Origin: Pandoraea cepalis
GTDB taxonomy: Bacteria; Pseudomonadota; Gammaproteobacteria; Burkholderiales; Burkholderiaceae
Direction of reading: 5' to 3'
Assembly (NCBI RefSeq): GCF_902459665.1
Contig: NZ_CABPSL010000008.1
Location: 1 to 64,000, forward strand
Length of the DNA: 64,000 bases
Shown: positions 27,370 to 37,651 of the stretch, in pieces
Numbering within the stretch: the stretch's first letter is position 1
Layout: every line of letters begins with the position of its first letter
Position numbers and translations under genes: made by a program
Notes under the pieces: model-generated
The model's input: the letters and a program-made list of their open reading frames with translations, nothing else
Told to the model about the DNA's origin: nothing
Database searches by the model: none

Positions 27370-27735
27370 TTACATCCCCGGCATCATCAGTGTGTTGGCG
27401 TTGTGCATGATCCACAGCGAGCCGACCAGCACGATGGACACGATCAGGATCGTGAACGCGAAGGCCATCACGTTCCAGCGCTGTTCCGACGAACGGTCCA
27501 TGTGCAGGAAGTAGATCAGATGGACGATGATCTGCACGAGGGCCGCGCCGAGAATCAGCGGCAGCACTGTCGACGGCGGCATCGTGCCATCCATCACCAG
27601 CTTGAACGGCACGACCGTGAGGATCACCGCGAGCACGAAGCCGATCAGGTACGACTTCACGCTGCCGTGGCTACCCCCGGCCGCATTGTGGCCAGCGTCG
27701 TGGCCGTGCGATTGCACCGATTTCGTATTGCTCAT
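27370..27735 (-). CDS. cyoD: Cytochrome bo3 quinol oxidase subunit IV
   Basis: 121 aa. Three membrane segments, with 'KSYLIGFVLAVILTVVPF' and 'IVHLIYFLHMDRSSEQRWN', the CyoD signature. A His-rich N-terminus precedes them. The ATG directly abuts the cyoC stop (TAAATG), so translation is coupled. Helps assemble or stabilise the CuB site. Last gene of the operon, followed by a terminator; no cyoE follows. Confidence 0.95.
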   Translation of the reverse strand: MSNTKSVQSHGHDAGHNAAGGSHGSVKSYLIGFVLAVILTVVPFKLVMDGTMPPSTVLPLILGAALVQIIVHLIYFLHMDRSSEQRWNVMAFAFTILIVSIVLVGSLWIMHNANTLMMPGM

Positions 27736-28362
27736 TTACATCGCTCCCATCAGGTACACGACCGTGAACACGCCAATCCACACCACGTCCAAGAAGTGCC
27801 AGAACAGCGACAGGCATTGCAGGCGCGTGGTGGTGGTCGAGTTCAGACCCTTCTTGCCGATCTGGAACATCAGCACGGCCATCCACAGCAGGCCCGAGGC
27901 CACGTGCAGACCGTGGGTGCCCACCAGGGCGAAGAACGACGACAGGAAACCGCTACGGTTCGGGCCCGCACCTTCCAGAATCAGATGGTGGAACTCATAC
28001 AGTTCCATCGCGATAAACCCGGCACCCAGCAACCAGGTCACCGCCAGCCAGCCCAGTACCGTGCTCTTCTTGCCGTTGTGCAGCCCGACCATGGCAAAGC
28101 CATAGGTGATCGACGAGAACAACAGGATGAACGTTTCGACCAGCACGAACTTCAGGTCGAACAGTTCCTTGCCCGTCGGGCCGCCCGCAGACGAGTCACG
28201 CAACACCGCAAAGGTGGCGAACAGGCCGGCGAACAGCACCAGGTCGGTCATCAGGTACACCCAGAAACCGAAGATCGTGTTGCCACCGGTGTCGTGGTGC
28301 GCGTGGTCGTGCGCATGCGCATCGGCATGCGCGCCAGAGTGTTTGAGAACTTCGCTCGTCAT
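27736..28362 (-). CDS. cyoC: Cytochrome bo3 quinol oxidase subunit III
   Basis: 208 aa. Five membrane segments; '[21 protein letters not shown]' and '[14 protein letters not shown]' are typical of heme-copper oxidase subunit III. An N-terminal '[17 protein letters not shown]' stretch is very His-rich. It starts 2 bp after the cyoB stop and ends directly at the cyoD start. Confidence 0.96.
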   Translation of the reverse strand: MTSEVLKHSGAHADAHAHDHAHHDTGGNTIFGFWVYLMTDLVLFAGLFATFAVLRDSSAGGPTGKELFDLKFVLVETFILLFSSITYGFAMVGLHNGKKSTVLGWLAVTWLLGAGFIAMELYEFHHLILEGAGPNRSGFLSSFFALVGTHGLHVASGLLWMAVLMFQIGKKGLNSTTTTRLQCLSLFWHFLDVVWIGVFTVVYLMGAM

Positions 28363-28364
28363 GA

Positions 28365-30353
28365 TTAAGCCTTTGCTGCTGCGGCCAGTGCCTGATGGTG
28401 AGCCGTTTCAATGGCCACCACTTCCGGCGACTGCACGTAGTAGTCGATCGAATCGTCGTTGCTGCGGCAGATGAAGGTCACGATCATGCCGACGAAGCCG
28501 ACGATGGCCAGCCACCAGATGTGCCAGATGGCCGCGAAACCGAACACCAGCGAGAACGCACTGATGATGAAACCGGCGCCGGTATTCTTCGGCATGTGGA
28601 TCGGTGCGTAGCTCGTCTTCAGATCGCCCTTGATGCCGTGGGCCTTGCGATAGGCCAGCTCGTCGATGTCATGCACGCGCGGCTCTTCGGCAAAGTTGTA
28701 GAACTGCGGCGGCGACGACGTCATCCACTCCAGCGTACGGCCGTTCCAGGGATCGCCCGTCGTGTCGGCGAGCGCCTTGCGGTTCTTGATCGAGACGACC
28801 AGTTGCAGCACCTGGAAACCGATACCGGCGGCGATGAACAGTGCCCCCACCCACGCGGCGATCAGCCACGGCTGCCACGCAGCGTTTTCGTAGTGGTTCA
28901 GGCGACGGGTCATGCCCATCAAGCCCAGCACGTACAGCGGCATGAACGCGAGGTAGAAGCCGATCAGCCAGCACCAGAAGCTTGCCTTGCCCAGACGCTC
29001 GTCGAGCTTGAAGCCGAAGGCCTTCGGGAACCAGTAGTTCATCCCGGCGATGTAACCGAACAGCACGCCACCGATGATCACGTTGTGGAAGTGAGCAATC
29101 AGGAACAGCGAGTTGTGCAGCACGAAGTCGGCGCCCGGCACGGCCAGCAGCACGCCCGTCATGCCACCGATCACGAACGTGACGATGAAGCCCAGCGTCC
29201 ACAGCACCGGCACGGTCATTTGTACGCGACCGCGGTACATCGTGAAAAGCCAGTTGAAGATCTTCACGCCGGTCGGGATCGAGATGATCATCGTCGCGAT
29301 ACCGAAGAACGCGTTCACGTTGGCACCCGAGCCCATCGTGAAGAAGTGGTGCGCCCACACGAGGAACGACAGCACCATGATCGCGGCCGTGGCGTACACC
29401 ATCGACTTGTAGCCGAACAGCTTCTTGCCCGAAAACGTCGAGATGATCTCCGAGAACATACCGAACGCCGGCAGAATCAGGATGTACACCTCCGGGTGAC
29501 CCCAGATCCAGATCAGGTTGATGTACATCATCGGATTGCCGCCCAACTCATTCGTAAAGAAATGGAAGTCGAGGTAGCGGTCGAGCGAGAGCAGCGCCAG
29601 CGTCACCGTCAGCACCGGGAACGCGGCGCACACCAGCACCATCGTGCACAGCGAGGTCCACGTGAAGACCGGCATCTTCATCAGGTTCATGCCCGGCGCA
29701 CGCATCTTCAGAATCGTGACGACGAAGTTCACACCCGTGAGCAACGTCCCCAGACCCGAGATCTGCAAGGCCCAGATGTAGTAATCCACCCCCACGCCCG
29801 GACTGTATTGAATGCCCGAGAGCGGCGGGTAAGCCAGCCAGCCCGTGCGCGCGAATTCACCCACGCCCAGCGACAGGTTCACCAGCGCTGCGCCGGCCAC
29901 GAACAGCCAGAACGAGAGCGTGTTCAGGAACGGGAATGCCACGTCGCGGGCGCCGATCTGCAGCGGCACCACGAGGTTGACGAGACCCGTCATGAACGGC
30001 ATCGCCACGAAGAAGATCATGATCACGCCGTGGGCGGTGAAGATCTGGTCGTAGTGCTCCGGCGGGAGAATGCCCGGCGAGTTGTGCGCGAGCATGAGCT
30101 GCGTACGCATCATCAAGGCGTCGGCAAAGCCACGCAGCAGCATAACGAGCGCGACGAGCACGTACATGATGCCGATCTTCTTGTGATCGACCGACGTGAC
30201 CCATTCGTTCCACAGGTACTTCCACTTGCCGAAGTAGGTGAGCAGCCCAATGATGCCCAGCCCCCCCAGCACCATCATGCCGACCGCGCCGACGATGATC
30301 GGCTCGTGGTACGGGATGGCTTCGAGAGTCAGTTTGCCAAACAGCGTTGACAT
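28365..30353 (-). CDS. cyoB: Cytochrome bo3 quinol oxidase subunit I
   Basis: 662 aa, about 15 membrane segments. This is the catalytic subunit, reducing oxygen to water at heme o3-CuB and pumping protons. '[16 protein letters not shown]' gives the CuB His and the cross-linked Tyr, '[10 protein letters not shown]' the two further CuB histidines, and '[12 protein letters not shown]' the heme ligands. AAGGAG stands upstream of the ATG at 30353, 6 bp after cyoA. Confidence 0.97.
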   Translation of the reverse strand: MSTLFGKLTLEAIPYHEPIIVGAVGMMVLGGLGIIGLLTYFGKWKYLWNEWVTSVDHKKIGIMYVLVALVMLLRGFADALMMRTQLMLAHNSPGILPPEHYDQIFTAHGVIMIFFVAMPFMTGLVNLVVPLQIGARDVAFPFLNTLSFWLFVAGAALVNLSLGVGEFARTGWLAYPPLSGIQYSPGVGVDYYIWALQISGLGTLLTGVNFVVTILKMRAPGMNLMKMPVFTWTSLCTMVLVCAAFPVLTVTLALLSLDRYLDFHFFTNELGGNPMMYINLIWIWGHPEVYILILPAFGMFSEIISTFSGKKLFGYKSMVYATAAIMVLSFLVWAHHFFTMGSGANVNAFFGIATMIISIPTGVKIFNWLFTMYRGRVQMTVPVLWTLGFIVTFVIGGMTGVLLAVPGADFVLHNSLFLIAHFHNVIIGGVLFGYIAGMNYWFPKAFGFKLDERLGKASFWCWLIGFYLAFMPLYVLGLMGMTRRLNHYENAAWQPWLIAAWVGALFIAAGIGFQVLQLVVSIKNRKALADTTGDPWNGRTLEWMTSSPPQFYNFAEEPRVHDIDELAYRKAHGIKGDLKTSYAPIHMPKNTGAGFIISAFSLVFGFAAIWHIWWLAIVGFVGMIVTFICRSNDDSIDYYVQSPEVVAIETAHHQALAAAAKA

Positions 30354-30359
30354 TGTTGT

Positions 30360-31385
30360 TTACTCCTTGTGCGCGTGCGCAGACGCACCGGCGTGCATCG
30401 CATGCGCGCCGGCATTGTCCATGGCCATGGTCATCGCGGCGGCCGGTGCCGTCGCGGTGTCGTTGGCCGCACCCTTCATGTCCATGCCCTTCATGTCCAT
30501 GGCACCGTGGTTCTCATGGCCGTCCTGCTGCTGGGCCATGCCGGATGCCATCGGGGCGTGCACGATCGACTGGAACAGGTTCGCGTCGACCGAGCTGTAG
30601 TACGTGACCGGCGTGTTCTCGCTCATCGGCACGAGCGATGCGTAGGCGTCGCGGTCGAGCACCTTCTTCGACTCGCGCACCTTCGTCACCCATTGCTCGA
30701 AGTCGTTGTCGGTCATCGCCAGCGTCTTGAAACGCATGCCCGAGAAACCGCCGCCGCTGTAGTTCGCCGAAATGCCGTCGTACGCGCCGACGTGATTGGC
30801 GATCAAGTGCAGCTTCGTCTGCATACCGGCCATCGAGTAGACCTGGCTACCCAATTGCGGAATGAAGAACGAGTTCATGATCGATTCCGACGTGATCTTG
30901 AAATTCACGGGGGTATCGACCGGAACGGCCAACTCGTTGATCGACGCAATCCCTTGCTCCGGGTAGATGAACAACCACTTGTAGTTCATCGACACCACTT
31001 CGACCGTGATCGGCTTCACATCGCTTTGCAGCGGCTTGTAAGGATCGAGTTCGTGGGTGGAGACCCAGGTGATGCGCGCGAGGATCGCAATGATGATGAT
31101 CGGCACGAGCCAGACCACAACCTCGATCGCCGTGGAGTGCGACCAGTTCGGTTCGTAGCGGGCCGCCTTGTTGCTCGCGCGATATTTCCACGCAAACCAC
31201 AGCGTCATCAAGATGACCGGAATCACGACGATCAGCATCAGCCAGGTGGCCGTGAGAATCAGGGATTTGGTCTCTTCTCCGATCTGCCCCTTGGGGTTGA
31301 GAACGGCCATGTCGCAGCCAGCCAAAAGCAGCGGCGAGCACAGGGCGAGGAGCCTTAGCAATCGCGGGTTTCTGTGTTTCTTCAT
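30360..31385 (-). CDS. cyoA: Cytochrome bo3 quinol oxidase subunit II
   Basis: 341 aa. The lipobox LLLAGC near residue 24 makes it a lipoprotein; two membrane helices and a cupredoxin domain follow. The CuA Cys-x3-Cys motif is absent ('[12 protein letters not shown]'), as expected for a quinol rather than cytochrome c oxidase. The last 60 residues are unusually rich in Met and His, e.g. '[10 protein letters not shown]' and '[14 protein letters not shown]', a copper-binding look. ATG 31385 was chosen over a GTG 42 bases upstream because it gives the normal signal sequence. First gene of cyoABCD. Confidence 0.96.
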   Translation of the reverse strand: MKKHRNPRLLRLLALCSPLLLAGCDMAVLNPKGQIGEETKSLILTATWLMLIVVIPVILMTLWFAWKYRASNKAARYEPNWSHSTAIEVVVWLVPIIIIAILARITWVSTHELDPYKPLQSDVKPITVEVVSMNYKWLFIYPEQGIASINELAVPVDTPVNFKITSESIMNSFFIPQLGSQVYSMAGMQTKLHLIANHVGAYDGISANYSGGGFSGMRFKTLAMTDNDFEQWVTKVRESKKVLDRDAYASLVPMSENTPVTYYSSVDANLFQSIVHAPMASGMAQQQDGHENHGAMDMKGMDMKGAANDTATAPAAAMTMAMDNAGAHAMHAGASAHAHKE

Positions 31386-31895
31386 GTCACACGACAGGGT
31401 TGAGTTGGCCAACGAACGGCGCAACACGGGCTTACCGGCCTGATGCAGGGTCGCAGGAGGTTGGCAAGGGTTAAGGTGAGACGGGAGCAGTCGCCGCGCC
31501 GATATTGCACCGGCCGAACTACGACGACTGTGTCATCGAAAAGACGGGAACCGGGGCGGGTTGCCGCCCCGAAGACCTCAAGTCACTGCCCGACTTCTTG
31601 TCTTTTACTTCCATCACGGTGCGGCATTATGCCGAAGTTTAATTAGGCCGGACATCGCGCACACACCGGCGCGACAATGTGTCGCGCAGCCCTCACGTAT
31701 GCGCGCGCGACGTTTTCAAAGCAGATCGGCACGTGTTTGGCGGTAAACGCTGTGCAATGCAGCAATTCGGAAACGTTCTTAGATTTCAAGAGGTGCGACG
31801 TTGTGTCGCACCTCCATTTGCCGTGTCGCAGCGAACTGCACCGGATTGGTGCATCGAGAGGAAGGGGGGACCGCTGAGGACGTTGGCCCGGCGTT
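31386..31895. other. Upstream region of the cyo operon
   Basis: 510 bp without a credible gene. The cyo promoter must lie here but I cannot fix its boxes with confidence. A perfect 10-bp inverted repeat lies at 31790-31814. Confidence 0.4.
31790..31814. repeat. Perfect 10-bp inverted repeat
   Basis: GAGGTGCGAC, a 5-nt spacer and GTCGCACCTC. It lies about 80 bp downstream of the lysE stop and far upstream of cyoA. No real U-tract follows on either strand. It could be a weak terminator of lysE or a protein-binding site. Confidence 0.55.
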
Positions 31896-32525
31896 TCAAT
31901 CCAGCGACAGGCGCACGGCGAACGCCAAGAGCGCCGCGCCGAACGACCAGCGTTGGACTTTTTGTGCCAGCGGACGGGTGCGCAGCCAGCGGGCGATGCG
32001 GGCGGCACCGAAGGCGAGCGTCACGTCGAAGATCGCACCCACGACCAGCAGCAGTACACCCAGTTCGAGCACCTGCGACCACATGGGCCCGGCTTCGGCG
32101 CGGACAAACTGGGGCAGCAGCACCGAACAGAACAACAGCGCCTTCGGATTGAGCACGCTGGAGAGCACACCGCGCCGCACGGCATGCGCGAGCGGCGGTG
32201 CAGCGTCGGTCGGCGCGGCCGCGGCCTCGATGCCGAACGCCGGAGAACGCCAGATCTGGATCGCCACCCACGCCAGATAGATCGCGCCCGCGATGCGCAC
32301 CGTCTCGAAGAGCCACGGCGCCGAACGCAACAACGCCGCCACGCCGCAGGCCGAGAGCGTTACGTGCCCGGCACGCGCCAGCGCCAAGCCGGCCGCCGTC
32401 GCCAATCCGTGCCTCACCCCTCGCGTCATGCTCGTCTGCATGACGAGCGCCATATCCGGGCCCGGCAACGCGTAGACGACGATCAACGCACCGACGAAGA
32501 CGGTGAGCAACTGCAGCGAAACCAT
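31896..32525 (-). CDS. LysE/RhtB-family amino-acid exporter
   Basis: 209 aa with about six membrane segments. The opening 'LLTVFVGALIVVYALPGPDMALVMQTSM' is the LysE family signature. It exports an amino acid or related metabolite from the cytosol. It is divergent from an AsnC/Lrp-type regulator at 32793, the usual arrangement in which the regulator senses the exported amino acid. The substrate is unknown. Confidence 0.9.
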   Translation of the reverse strand: MVSLQLLTVFVGALIVVYALPGPDMALVMQTSMTRGVRHGLATAAGLALARAGHVTLSACGVAALLRSAPWLFETVRIAGAIYLAWVAIQIWRSPAFGIEAAAAPTDAAPPLAHAVRRGVLSSVLNPKALLFCSVLLPQFVRAEAGPMWSQVLELGVLLLVVGAIFDVTLAFGAARIARWLRTRPLAQKVQRWSFGAALLAFAVRLSLD

Positions 32526-32792
32526 GATTTTCCCCTGACGGCCGCAATGGCGGAAACGAACCTCATGATCTCGCTATTCAACGAGCGATACACAGCGTTT
32601 TTCACTCACAATTATTTAGTAATTTAGCTTATTTCGCCAATAAAGTGCATTTCACGTTGAAGTCTCACCAAGTCAGAGGTCACACCCGCGACAATCAACC
32701 TAATCCGGAAGGATGAGGGCAACACTTTCCGGAAATTGCAGATCGTGGTGGAATGCCATCTTTGTAGTAGCTTTCGTAGCGGGATACTCATC

Positions 32793-33257
32793 ATGAACGA
32801 ACTCGACGCCATCGATCGGGCGATTCTCTCCATCGTCCAGCGCGATGGCCGCATTTCCAACGCCCGGCTTGCGGAACGTGTGTCGCTGTCCGAAACACCC
32901 TGTGCGCGACGTCTGAAACGGCTCGAAGCCGAAGGCTATATCACCGGCTATCGGGCAGAACTTTCGCACCGCGCGCTGGGGCTTGGCGTGACGGCATTCG
33001 TACATGTGCGCTTCGCCGTGCATGACCGCGCGCTGTCCGAGCAGTTCGAGCGCGAAGTCCAGGCCATCGAGCGCATCGTGTCGTGCCACAACATCTCCGG
33101 CAGCGCCGATTACCTGCTGGAGGTGGTTGCCACGGATCTCGACGATTACGGCATGTTCACGCGCGACGTGCTGCGCGCCCTGCCCGGCGTCTCGTCAATC
33201 GAATCGATGTTGTCGCTGCGAGAAGTCAAACGCGATACCGGCGCGCCGTTGCTCTAA
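32793..33257 (+). CDS. AsnC/Lrp-family regulator of the neighbouring exporter
   Basis: 154 aa. The N-terminal HTH 'DGRISNARLAERVSLSETPCARRLKRLE' is followed by a RAM ligand-binding domain ('GSADYLLEVVATDLDDYGMFTRDVL'). The ATG at 32793 opens the canonical 'NELDAIDRAIL'. Divergent from lysE with 267 bp between, which includes an AT-rich stretch near 32605-32640 where Lrp-type proteins commonly bind. Confidence 0.9.
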   Translation: MNELDAIDRAILSIVQRDGRISNARLAERVSLSETPCARRLKRLEAEGYITGYRAELSHRALGLGVTAFVHVRFAVHDRALSEQFEREVQAIERIVSCHNISGSADYLLEVVATDLDDYGMFTRDVLRALPGVSSIESMLSLREVKRDTGAPLL

Positions 33258-33334
33258 TCCGACTCTCGGCGGCATGGCGCGCATTTGCCCGTAGAATGGC
33301 GGGCTGACTCGACTTAGCAGACCTCAGGTGCCTC

Positions 33335-34900
33335 ATGCCGGACGCCACGCCCGTCGTACCCTCCCAGCCGACCTCCCTGCCGCGCGATGCGCTCGGAGCC
33401 AGCGCCGCCAACGATGACGCCCTGATGTTCGATCTCGCGCCCGTTTCGCTCTGGCTCGAGGACTTCAGCGGTGTGAAGCAACTGTTCGACGAATGGCGCG
33501 CGCAAGGGGTCACCGACCTGCGCGCCCACTTCAGGATCGACCCGGCGCACGTCGCCGCTTGCTCGCGGCGCATTCGTGTCATCAAGGTCAATCGACGAAC
33601 GTTGTCGATGTTCAACGCCCCATCGCTCGACGCGCTCGTGGCCGGCCTGCCGCGCATCTTCCGCGACGACATGCTCAAGACCCACATCGAAGAGCTTTGC
33701 CAGTTGTGGGACGGCCGTACACACTTCACGAGCAAGACGGTCAACTACACGCTCGATGGCCGGCGTCTCGATGTGCTCCTGAACGGCTCGGTCCTGCCCG
33801 GGCACGAAGCCACGCTGGAACGCGTGCTGATCTCGCTGGAAAACGTGACCGAACTCGAACACGCCCGTGAGCGCGTGACGATGGGCGAGCAATACGCACG
33901 CGGGCTGTTCGAATACTCGCCAGTCTCGCTTTGGGTCGAGGATTTCAGCGCCATCAAGTTGTTGCTCGACGACGCCCGTGCGCGTGGCATCACGGACTTC
34001 CGCACGTTTACCGACGTTCACCCCGAATTCGTGGAACGGTGCATGACCGAGATCCACGTGCTCGACGTGAATCGCCATACGCTCGCGATGTTCGTCGCGC
34101 CCGACAAGGCCTCGCTGCTCGCCCGCCTGCCCGAAGTGTTCCGCGACGACATGCGACACAATTTCCGCGAGCAGTTGGTCGACCTGTGGGAGAACAAGCT
34201 GTTCCAGCAGCGCGAAGTCGTCAACTACGCGCTCGATGGCAACGAGATCAACGTTCACCTGCAATTCGCGGTGCTGCCCGGTCACGAGGCGCGCTGGGAC
34301 CTGGTGCTCGTGGCGCTCACTGACATCACCGCGCGCAAGAAGGCCGAGTCGTATCTCGAATTCCTCGGCAAGCACGACGTGCTGACCAAGCTGCGCAACC
34401 GCTCGTTCTATGTCGACGAACTCAATCGGCTGGAGCGCAAGGGGCCCTATCCGGTGACGGTGATCGTCGCCGACCTGAACGGCCTGAAGACCGTGAACGA
34501 TCAGCTAGGGCACGCCGCAGGCGACGCGCTGCTGCGCCGTGCGGGCGAGGTGTTGGGCAAAGCGGTCACCGCCCCGCAGATCGCGGCGCGCATCGGCGGT
34601 GACGAATTCGCGTTGCTGCTGCCCTCCACCGATGCGACGAGTGGCGCGACGCTGATCGAGAGCATTCGCCAACTCGTGGAGTTGAACAACTCGTTCTACC
34701 CTGGCACGGCGCTCTCCTTCTCGATGGGGATGGCGACGTGCGAGGCTGGAGAGCGGCTCGAAGCCACGACCCAACGGGCCGATTTGCTGATGTACGAAGA
34801 AAAGCGCAATCACTACGCCGGCACCATGAACGAACGGCGTGTGCTCGATGGACTGCCGTCCGGCACCGGCGAGATGAGCGGTGGCGGCAGTCGCGACTGA
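33335..34900 (+). CDS. PAS-PAS-GGDEF diguanylate cyclase
   Basis: 521 aa. Two homologous PAS-like domains (about 35-165 and 185-330), each opening with 'PVSLW(L/V)EDFS', precede a GGDEF domain from about 345. 'GGDEF' at 421-425 is intact, so cyclic-di-GMP synthesis is expected. The RxxD inhibitory site normally five residues before is not there ('VTAPQIAARI'), so product feedback should be weak. No membrane segment: cytosolic sensor with unknown ligand. Its stop is 5 bp from the convergent ynfA stop. Confidence 0.9.
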   Translation: MPDATPVVPSQPTSLPRDALGASAANDDALMFDLAPVSLWLEDFSGVKQLFDEWRAQGVTDLRAHFRIDPAHVAACSRRIRVIKVNRRTLSMFNAPSLDALVAGLPRIFRDDMLKTHIEELCQLWDGRTHFTSKTVNYTLDGRRLDVLLNGSVLPGHEATLERVLISLENVTELEHARERVTMGEQYARGLFEYSPVSLWVEDFSAIKLLLDDARARGITDFRTFTDVHPEFVERCMTEIHVLDVNRHTLAMFVAPDKASLLARLPEVFRDDMRHNFREQLVDLWENKLFQQREVVNYALDGNEINVHLQFAVLPGHEARWDLVLVALTDITARKKAESYLEFLGKHDVLTKLRNRSFYVDELNRLERKGPYPVTVIVADLNGLKTVNDQLGHAAGDALLRRAGEVLGKAVTAPQIAARIGGDEFALLLPSTDATSGATLIESIRQLVELNNSFYPGTALSFSMGMATCEAGERLEATTQRADLLMYEEKRNHYAGTMNERRVLDGLPSGTGEMSGGGSRD

Positions 34901-34905
34901 AGCGA

Positions 34906-35223
34906 CTAGCGCGGCTGGAACGCGATCAGGCTCATGCCCGCTAACGCAATGGCCACACCGGCCATGTCCCACGGCGTTGGGCGCACCCCGTCCACGAGCC
35001 ATAGCCACACGATCGCCACGCTGATATAAACGCCGCCGTACGCCGCATAAACACGACCGGCCGCCGACGGATGCAGCGTCAGCAGCCACGCGAAAAGCGC
35101 GAGCGACATCGCCCCCGGCACAAGCAGCCATGCGCTGCGATCGTGCTTGAGCCACAGCCAGGGCAAATAGCAGCCGACGATCTCCGCCACCGCCGTGACG
35201 ACATAAAGCAGGAAGGTTTTCAT
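34906..35223 (-). CDS. YnfA/UPF0060 family membrane protein
   Basis: 105 aa with four membrane segments and the family motifs '[13 protein letters not shown]' and '[12 protein letters not shown]'. It starts at 35223. It resembles small drug-resistance-type transporters; the substrate is not established from sequence. It converges on the diguanylate cyclase. Confidence 0.92.
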   Translation of the reverse strand: MKTFLLYVVTAVAEIVGCYLPWLWLKHDRSAWLLVPGAMSLALFAWLLTLHPSAAGRVYAAYGGVYISVAIVWLWLVDGVRPTPWDMAGVAIALAGMSLIAFQPR

Positions 35224-35325
35224 CGTGCGATTATGCCCGGCGCGAATCGAATGCGTCATATCGCAGGCAACATCGACAGGCTAATCGCCGGGTGGCCTAC
35301 AATGCCGCGTCTACCGGAGAAGCTC

Positions 35326-35538
35326 ATGGAATTGTTGGAAGCACGCGTCGTCGAACTCGAAGTCAAGGCGGCGTTTCAGGAAGATTTGCTTGAAACCCTC
35401 AACGACATCGTCACGCGTCAGGAGCAGCAGCTCGATTTGCTGCAAAAGCAGATCAAGGCGCTGTACCAGCAGATGCAGTCGCAGGGACAGGGGGGGAACG
35501 ATGGCAATCCACGCCATGAAGTCCCGCCGCATTATTGA
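35326..35538 (+). CDS. slyX: SlyX family protein
   Basis: 70 aa. An almost continuous coiled coil ('ELEVKAAFQEDLLETLNDIV', heptads to residue 50), typical of SlyX. The ATG at 35326 is chosen because GGAG stands 8 bases upstream. The tail is Gly/Pro/His-rich and ends HEVPPHY, as SlyX proteins do. Function of the family is unknown. Confidence 0.88.
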   Translation: MELLEARVVELEVKAAFQEDLLETLNDIVTRQEQQLDLLQKQIKALYQQMQSQGQGGNDGNPRHEVPPHY

Positions 35539-35728
35539 ACTGGATCGAACCGGATCGAACTGGCGGGCCGGTAGCGCCGTTGCGCGAAGACGAACGTGCG
35601 TGGGCACGGAATGACACGGTTCGCACGGGCAATTGCCGCACGCAGAACGATTCTGCGTCGTCCGGGTCACATCATCATCGACGATTCAGGCATGGCCGCG
35701 CCGTGCCCGTCCCTCGGACCTTCGTAAC

Positions 35729-36364
35729 ATGACCGCTTACCGCCCGCCTCGTCGCCTCCTCCCCACCGACACCTCGGACAGTTCCGTGACCTCGCGCCGC
35801 GACGCGCTGCGCCTGACGGCGGCGGGGCTCCTCGGCCTTGCGCTCGCCCCGCTCATGCGCCCGGCCAATGCCGCGTACAACATCTGGACCGGCGAGTACA
35901 CGATGACACGTCAGGACATCGAGGCTGCCGTCGGCAAGCGCTTCCCGACCACGCTCAACTACGGCCAACTGCTGTCCGTCGAACTGACGCATCCGAAAAT
36001 CGGCTTCAACCCGCAGGCCAATCGCGTCATCACGCAGATCGACGCGCAATTGCAGAACGTCTTGCTGCAAGGCCAGCCGCTCGCTGGCGTGCTGAGCCTG
36101 TCGAGCGCGCTGAAATACGACCCGGTCAAACGTGCCGTGTTGCTCGACAACCCGAACGTGGAGCGTGTGGATGTGAACGGCATGCCCCCGGCATACGACC
36201 AACAGTTGACGGCCATTGGCGGCTCTCTCGCCCAGCAAGTACTCAATCAGTATCCGATCTATACATTCAAACCCGAGCAATTGCGTTATGGCGGACGCGA
36301 TGTCGAGCCGGGCGCCATCACCGTGCTGTCCGACGGCATCAAGGTCGAAGTCAAAACGAAGTGA
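35729..36364 (+). CDS. DUF1439 exported protein
   Basis: 211 aa. '[19 protein letters not shown]' is a Tat-type signal with cleavage probably after NAA near residue 50. The mature part has alternating beta-strand character and '[22 protein letters not shown]', the DUF1439 pattern seen in E. coli YceB-like lipoproteins. No lipobox is seen, which differs from YceB. Followed by a strong terminator. Confidence 0.85.
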   Translation: MTAYRPPRRLLPTDTSDSSVTSRRDALRLTAAGLLGLALAPLMRPANAAYNIWTGEYTMTRQDIEAAVGKRFPTTLNYGQLLSVELTHPKIGFNPQANRVITQIDAQLQNVLLQGQPLAGVLSLSSALKYDPVKRAVLLDNPNVERVDVNGMPPAYDQQLTAIGGSLAQQVLNQYPIYTFKPEQLRYGGRDVEPGAITVLSDGIKVEVKTK

Positions 36365-36392
36365 CAGGATCGCGCGCCGTGTCGCAAAAGAA

Positions 36393-36418
36393 CAAGGGCA
36401 GCCCGCGGGCTGCCCTTG
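36393..36418. terminator. Palindromic terminator
   Basis: A perfect 26-bp palindrome, arms CAAGGGCAGCCCG and CGGGCTGCCCTTG, between the stops of the convergent DUF1439 and ohr genes; AAAA lies before it on the plus strand. Confidence 0.75.
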
Positions 36419-36478
36419 CCTTATGCCGCAGGGTTCTCCGGCGTCGCGCTTGCGCGCGAGACCGGGAACGCCACGAAC

Positions 36479-36904
36479 TCAGACCACCGTCAGCGTCACG
36501 TCGATGTTGCCACGCGTGGCGTTCGAGTACGGGCACACGATGTGTGCCTTCTGTACCAGCGCTTCGACCGTCGCGCGATCCACGCCCGGCACGCTGATCT
36601 TCAGTTCCGCCTGAATGCCGAAGCCCGTCGGGATCTGCCCGATTCCGACGCTTCCGTCGATCTTCGTGTCGGCGGGCAGCGCAATCTTTTCCTTGCCCGC
36701 CACGAACTTCAGCGCGCCCAGGAAGCAGGCCGAGTAACCGGCAGCAAACAGTTGTTCCGGATTCGTGCCGCCAACGCCCGCGCCGCCCATTTCCTTGGGT
36801 ACAACCAGCTTGACGTCAAGCACGCCGTCGGACGACACGGCACGGCCATCACGGCCTCCGGTCGCGGTGGCATGGGCGGTGTACAGCACTTTTTCGATCG
36901 ACAT
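36479..36904 (-). CDS. ohr: Organic hydroperoxide resistance protein (OsmC/Ohr)
   Basis: 141 aa. A thiol peroxidase reducing organic peroxides. Both redox cysteines are there: Cys60 in '[12 protein letters not shown]' and Cys124 in '[13 protein letters not shown]'. AGGAG stands 7 bases before the ATG at 36904. It lies 135 bp after a TetR-family gene on the same strand; no MarR-type OhrR is adjacent, so the TetR protein may control it. Confidence 0.95.
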   Translation of the reverse strand: MSIEKVLYTAHATATGGRDGRAVSSDGVLDVKLVVPKEMGGAGVGGTNPEQLFAAGYSACFLGALKFVAGKEKIALPADTKIDGSVGIGQIPTGFGIQAELKISVPGVDRATVEALVQKAHIVCPYSNATRGNIDVTLTVV

Positions 36905-37039
36905 AACGAACTCCTGGTGAGTAGAGAATTTCACTTCCAAACTTCGATCGCCCCAGCCCGGCACACCTTCCCGGCGTTGCCTTCCGGCCCGACGACCCCT
37001 CTGACATCCGCTGGCCGGCTCGTGCGAGCCGGCGTCAAC

Positions 37040-37624
37040 TCAAGCGACGCCGCACACCGACGCCACCACATCCTCCAGGCGCGACGGCGCCCGGAACAAA
37101 CGGGAAGCCATCACGCTCCCCTGAAACCCGGCAAACAGCGCACGCGCAGTACCATCGGGCGACGACGTCAGCGTGAGCGAACCGTCTGTCACGCCTTGGG
37201 CCAGCACACGTGCCAACCACGCTTCGTGATACGCGAAGAATCGCTGCACCGCTTCGCGAACCGTCTCCGGCAGCGTTTCGATGTCGGCCGCCAGCATGCC
37301 GCACAGACAGATCCGATGCCCGTCGGCCGCGATGCGCCCGAATCCTCGCGCATACAACGCCAGCTTCTGCGCAGGCGGCAGTGCCTCGTCGATGCCCGCC
37401 AGCCCTTCCTTGATCAACGCGTCGTAGGCCTTGATGGCTTCGAGTACGAGATCTTCCTTGGCCGGGAAGTAATAGTGGATGCTCGACGTCTTGACCCCGA
37501 CTTGCTCAGCGAGATCCCGATAGCTGAAGCCGTTGTAGCCCCGCGTCATCAGGAACCGCTGCGCATGCTCGAGCAGTTGTTCCTTGACGGTCGATGTCGT
37601 TGGCGATGTATGTGTGCGATTCAT
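37040..37624 (-). CDS. TetR-family regulator, NemR-like
   Basis: 194 aa. HTH 'FSYRDLAEQVGVKTSSIHYYF' at about 33-53. 'DGHRICLCGMLAADIETLP' places cysteines at 106 and 108; E. coli NemR senses electrophiles and oxidants through Cys106. The residue at 175 here is Arg where E. coli NemR has the partner Lys. Start at 37624. A perfect dyad at 37636-37651 lies just upstream and is the likely operator. Nearby ohr is a plausible target. Confidence 0.88.
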   Translation of the reverse strand: MNRTHTSPTTSTVKEQLLEHAQRFLMTRGYNGFSYRDLAEQVGVKTSSIHYYFPAKEDLVLEAIKAYDALIKEGLAGIDEALPPAQKLALYARGFGRIAADGHRICLCGMLAADIETLPETVREAVQRFFAYHEAWLARVLAQGVTDGSLTLTSSPDGTARALFAGFQGSVMASRLFRAPSRLEDVVASVCGVA

Positions 37625-37635
37625 GAAACGAACTT

Positions 37636-37651
37636 TATCTACCAGTAGATA
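37636..37651. promoter_or_regulatory. TetR autoregulatory operator
   Basis: TATCTAC-CA-GTAGATA, a perfect 7-bp inverted repeat 11 bases upstream of the TetR start codon. Confidence 0.75.

Noticed and set aside
28395-30350. 651-codon frame opposite cyoB
   Set aside because: It is a shadow of cyoB; the translation is almost purely charged with no fold features.
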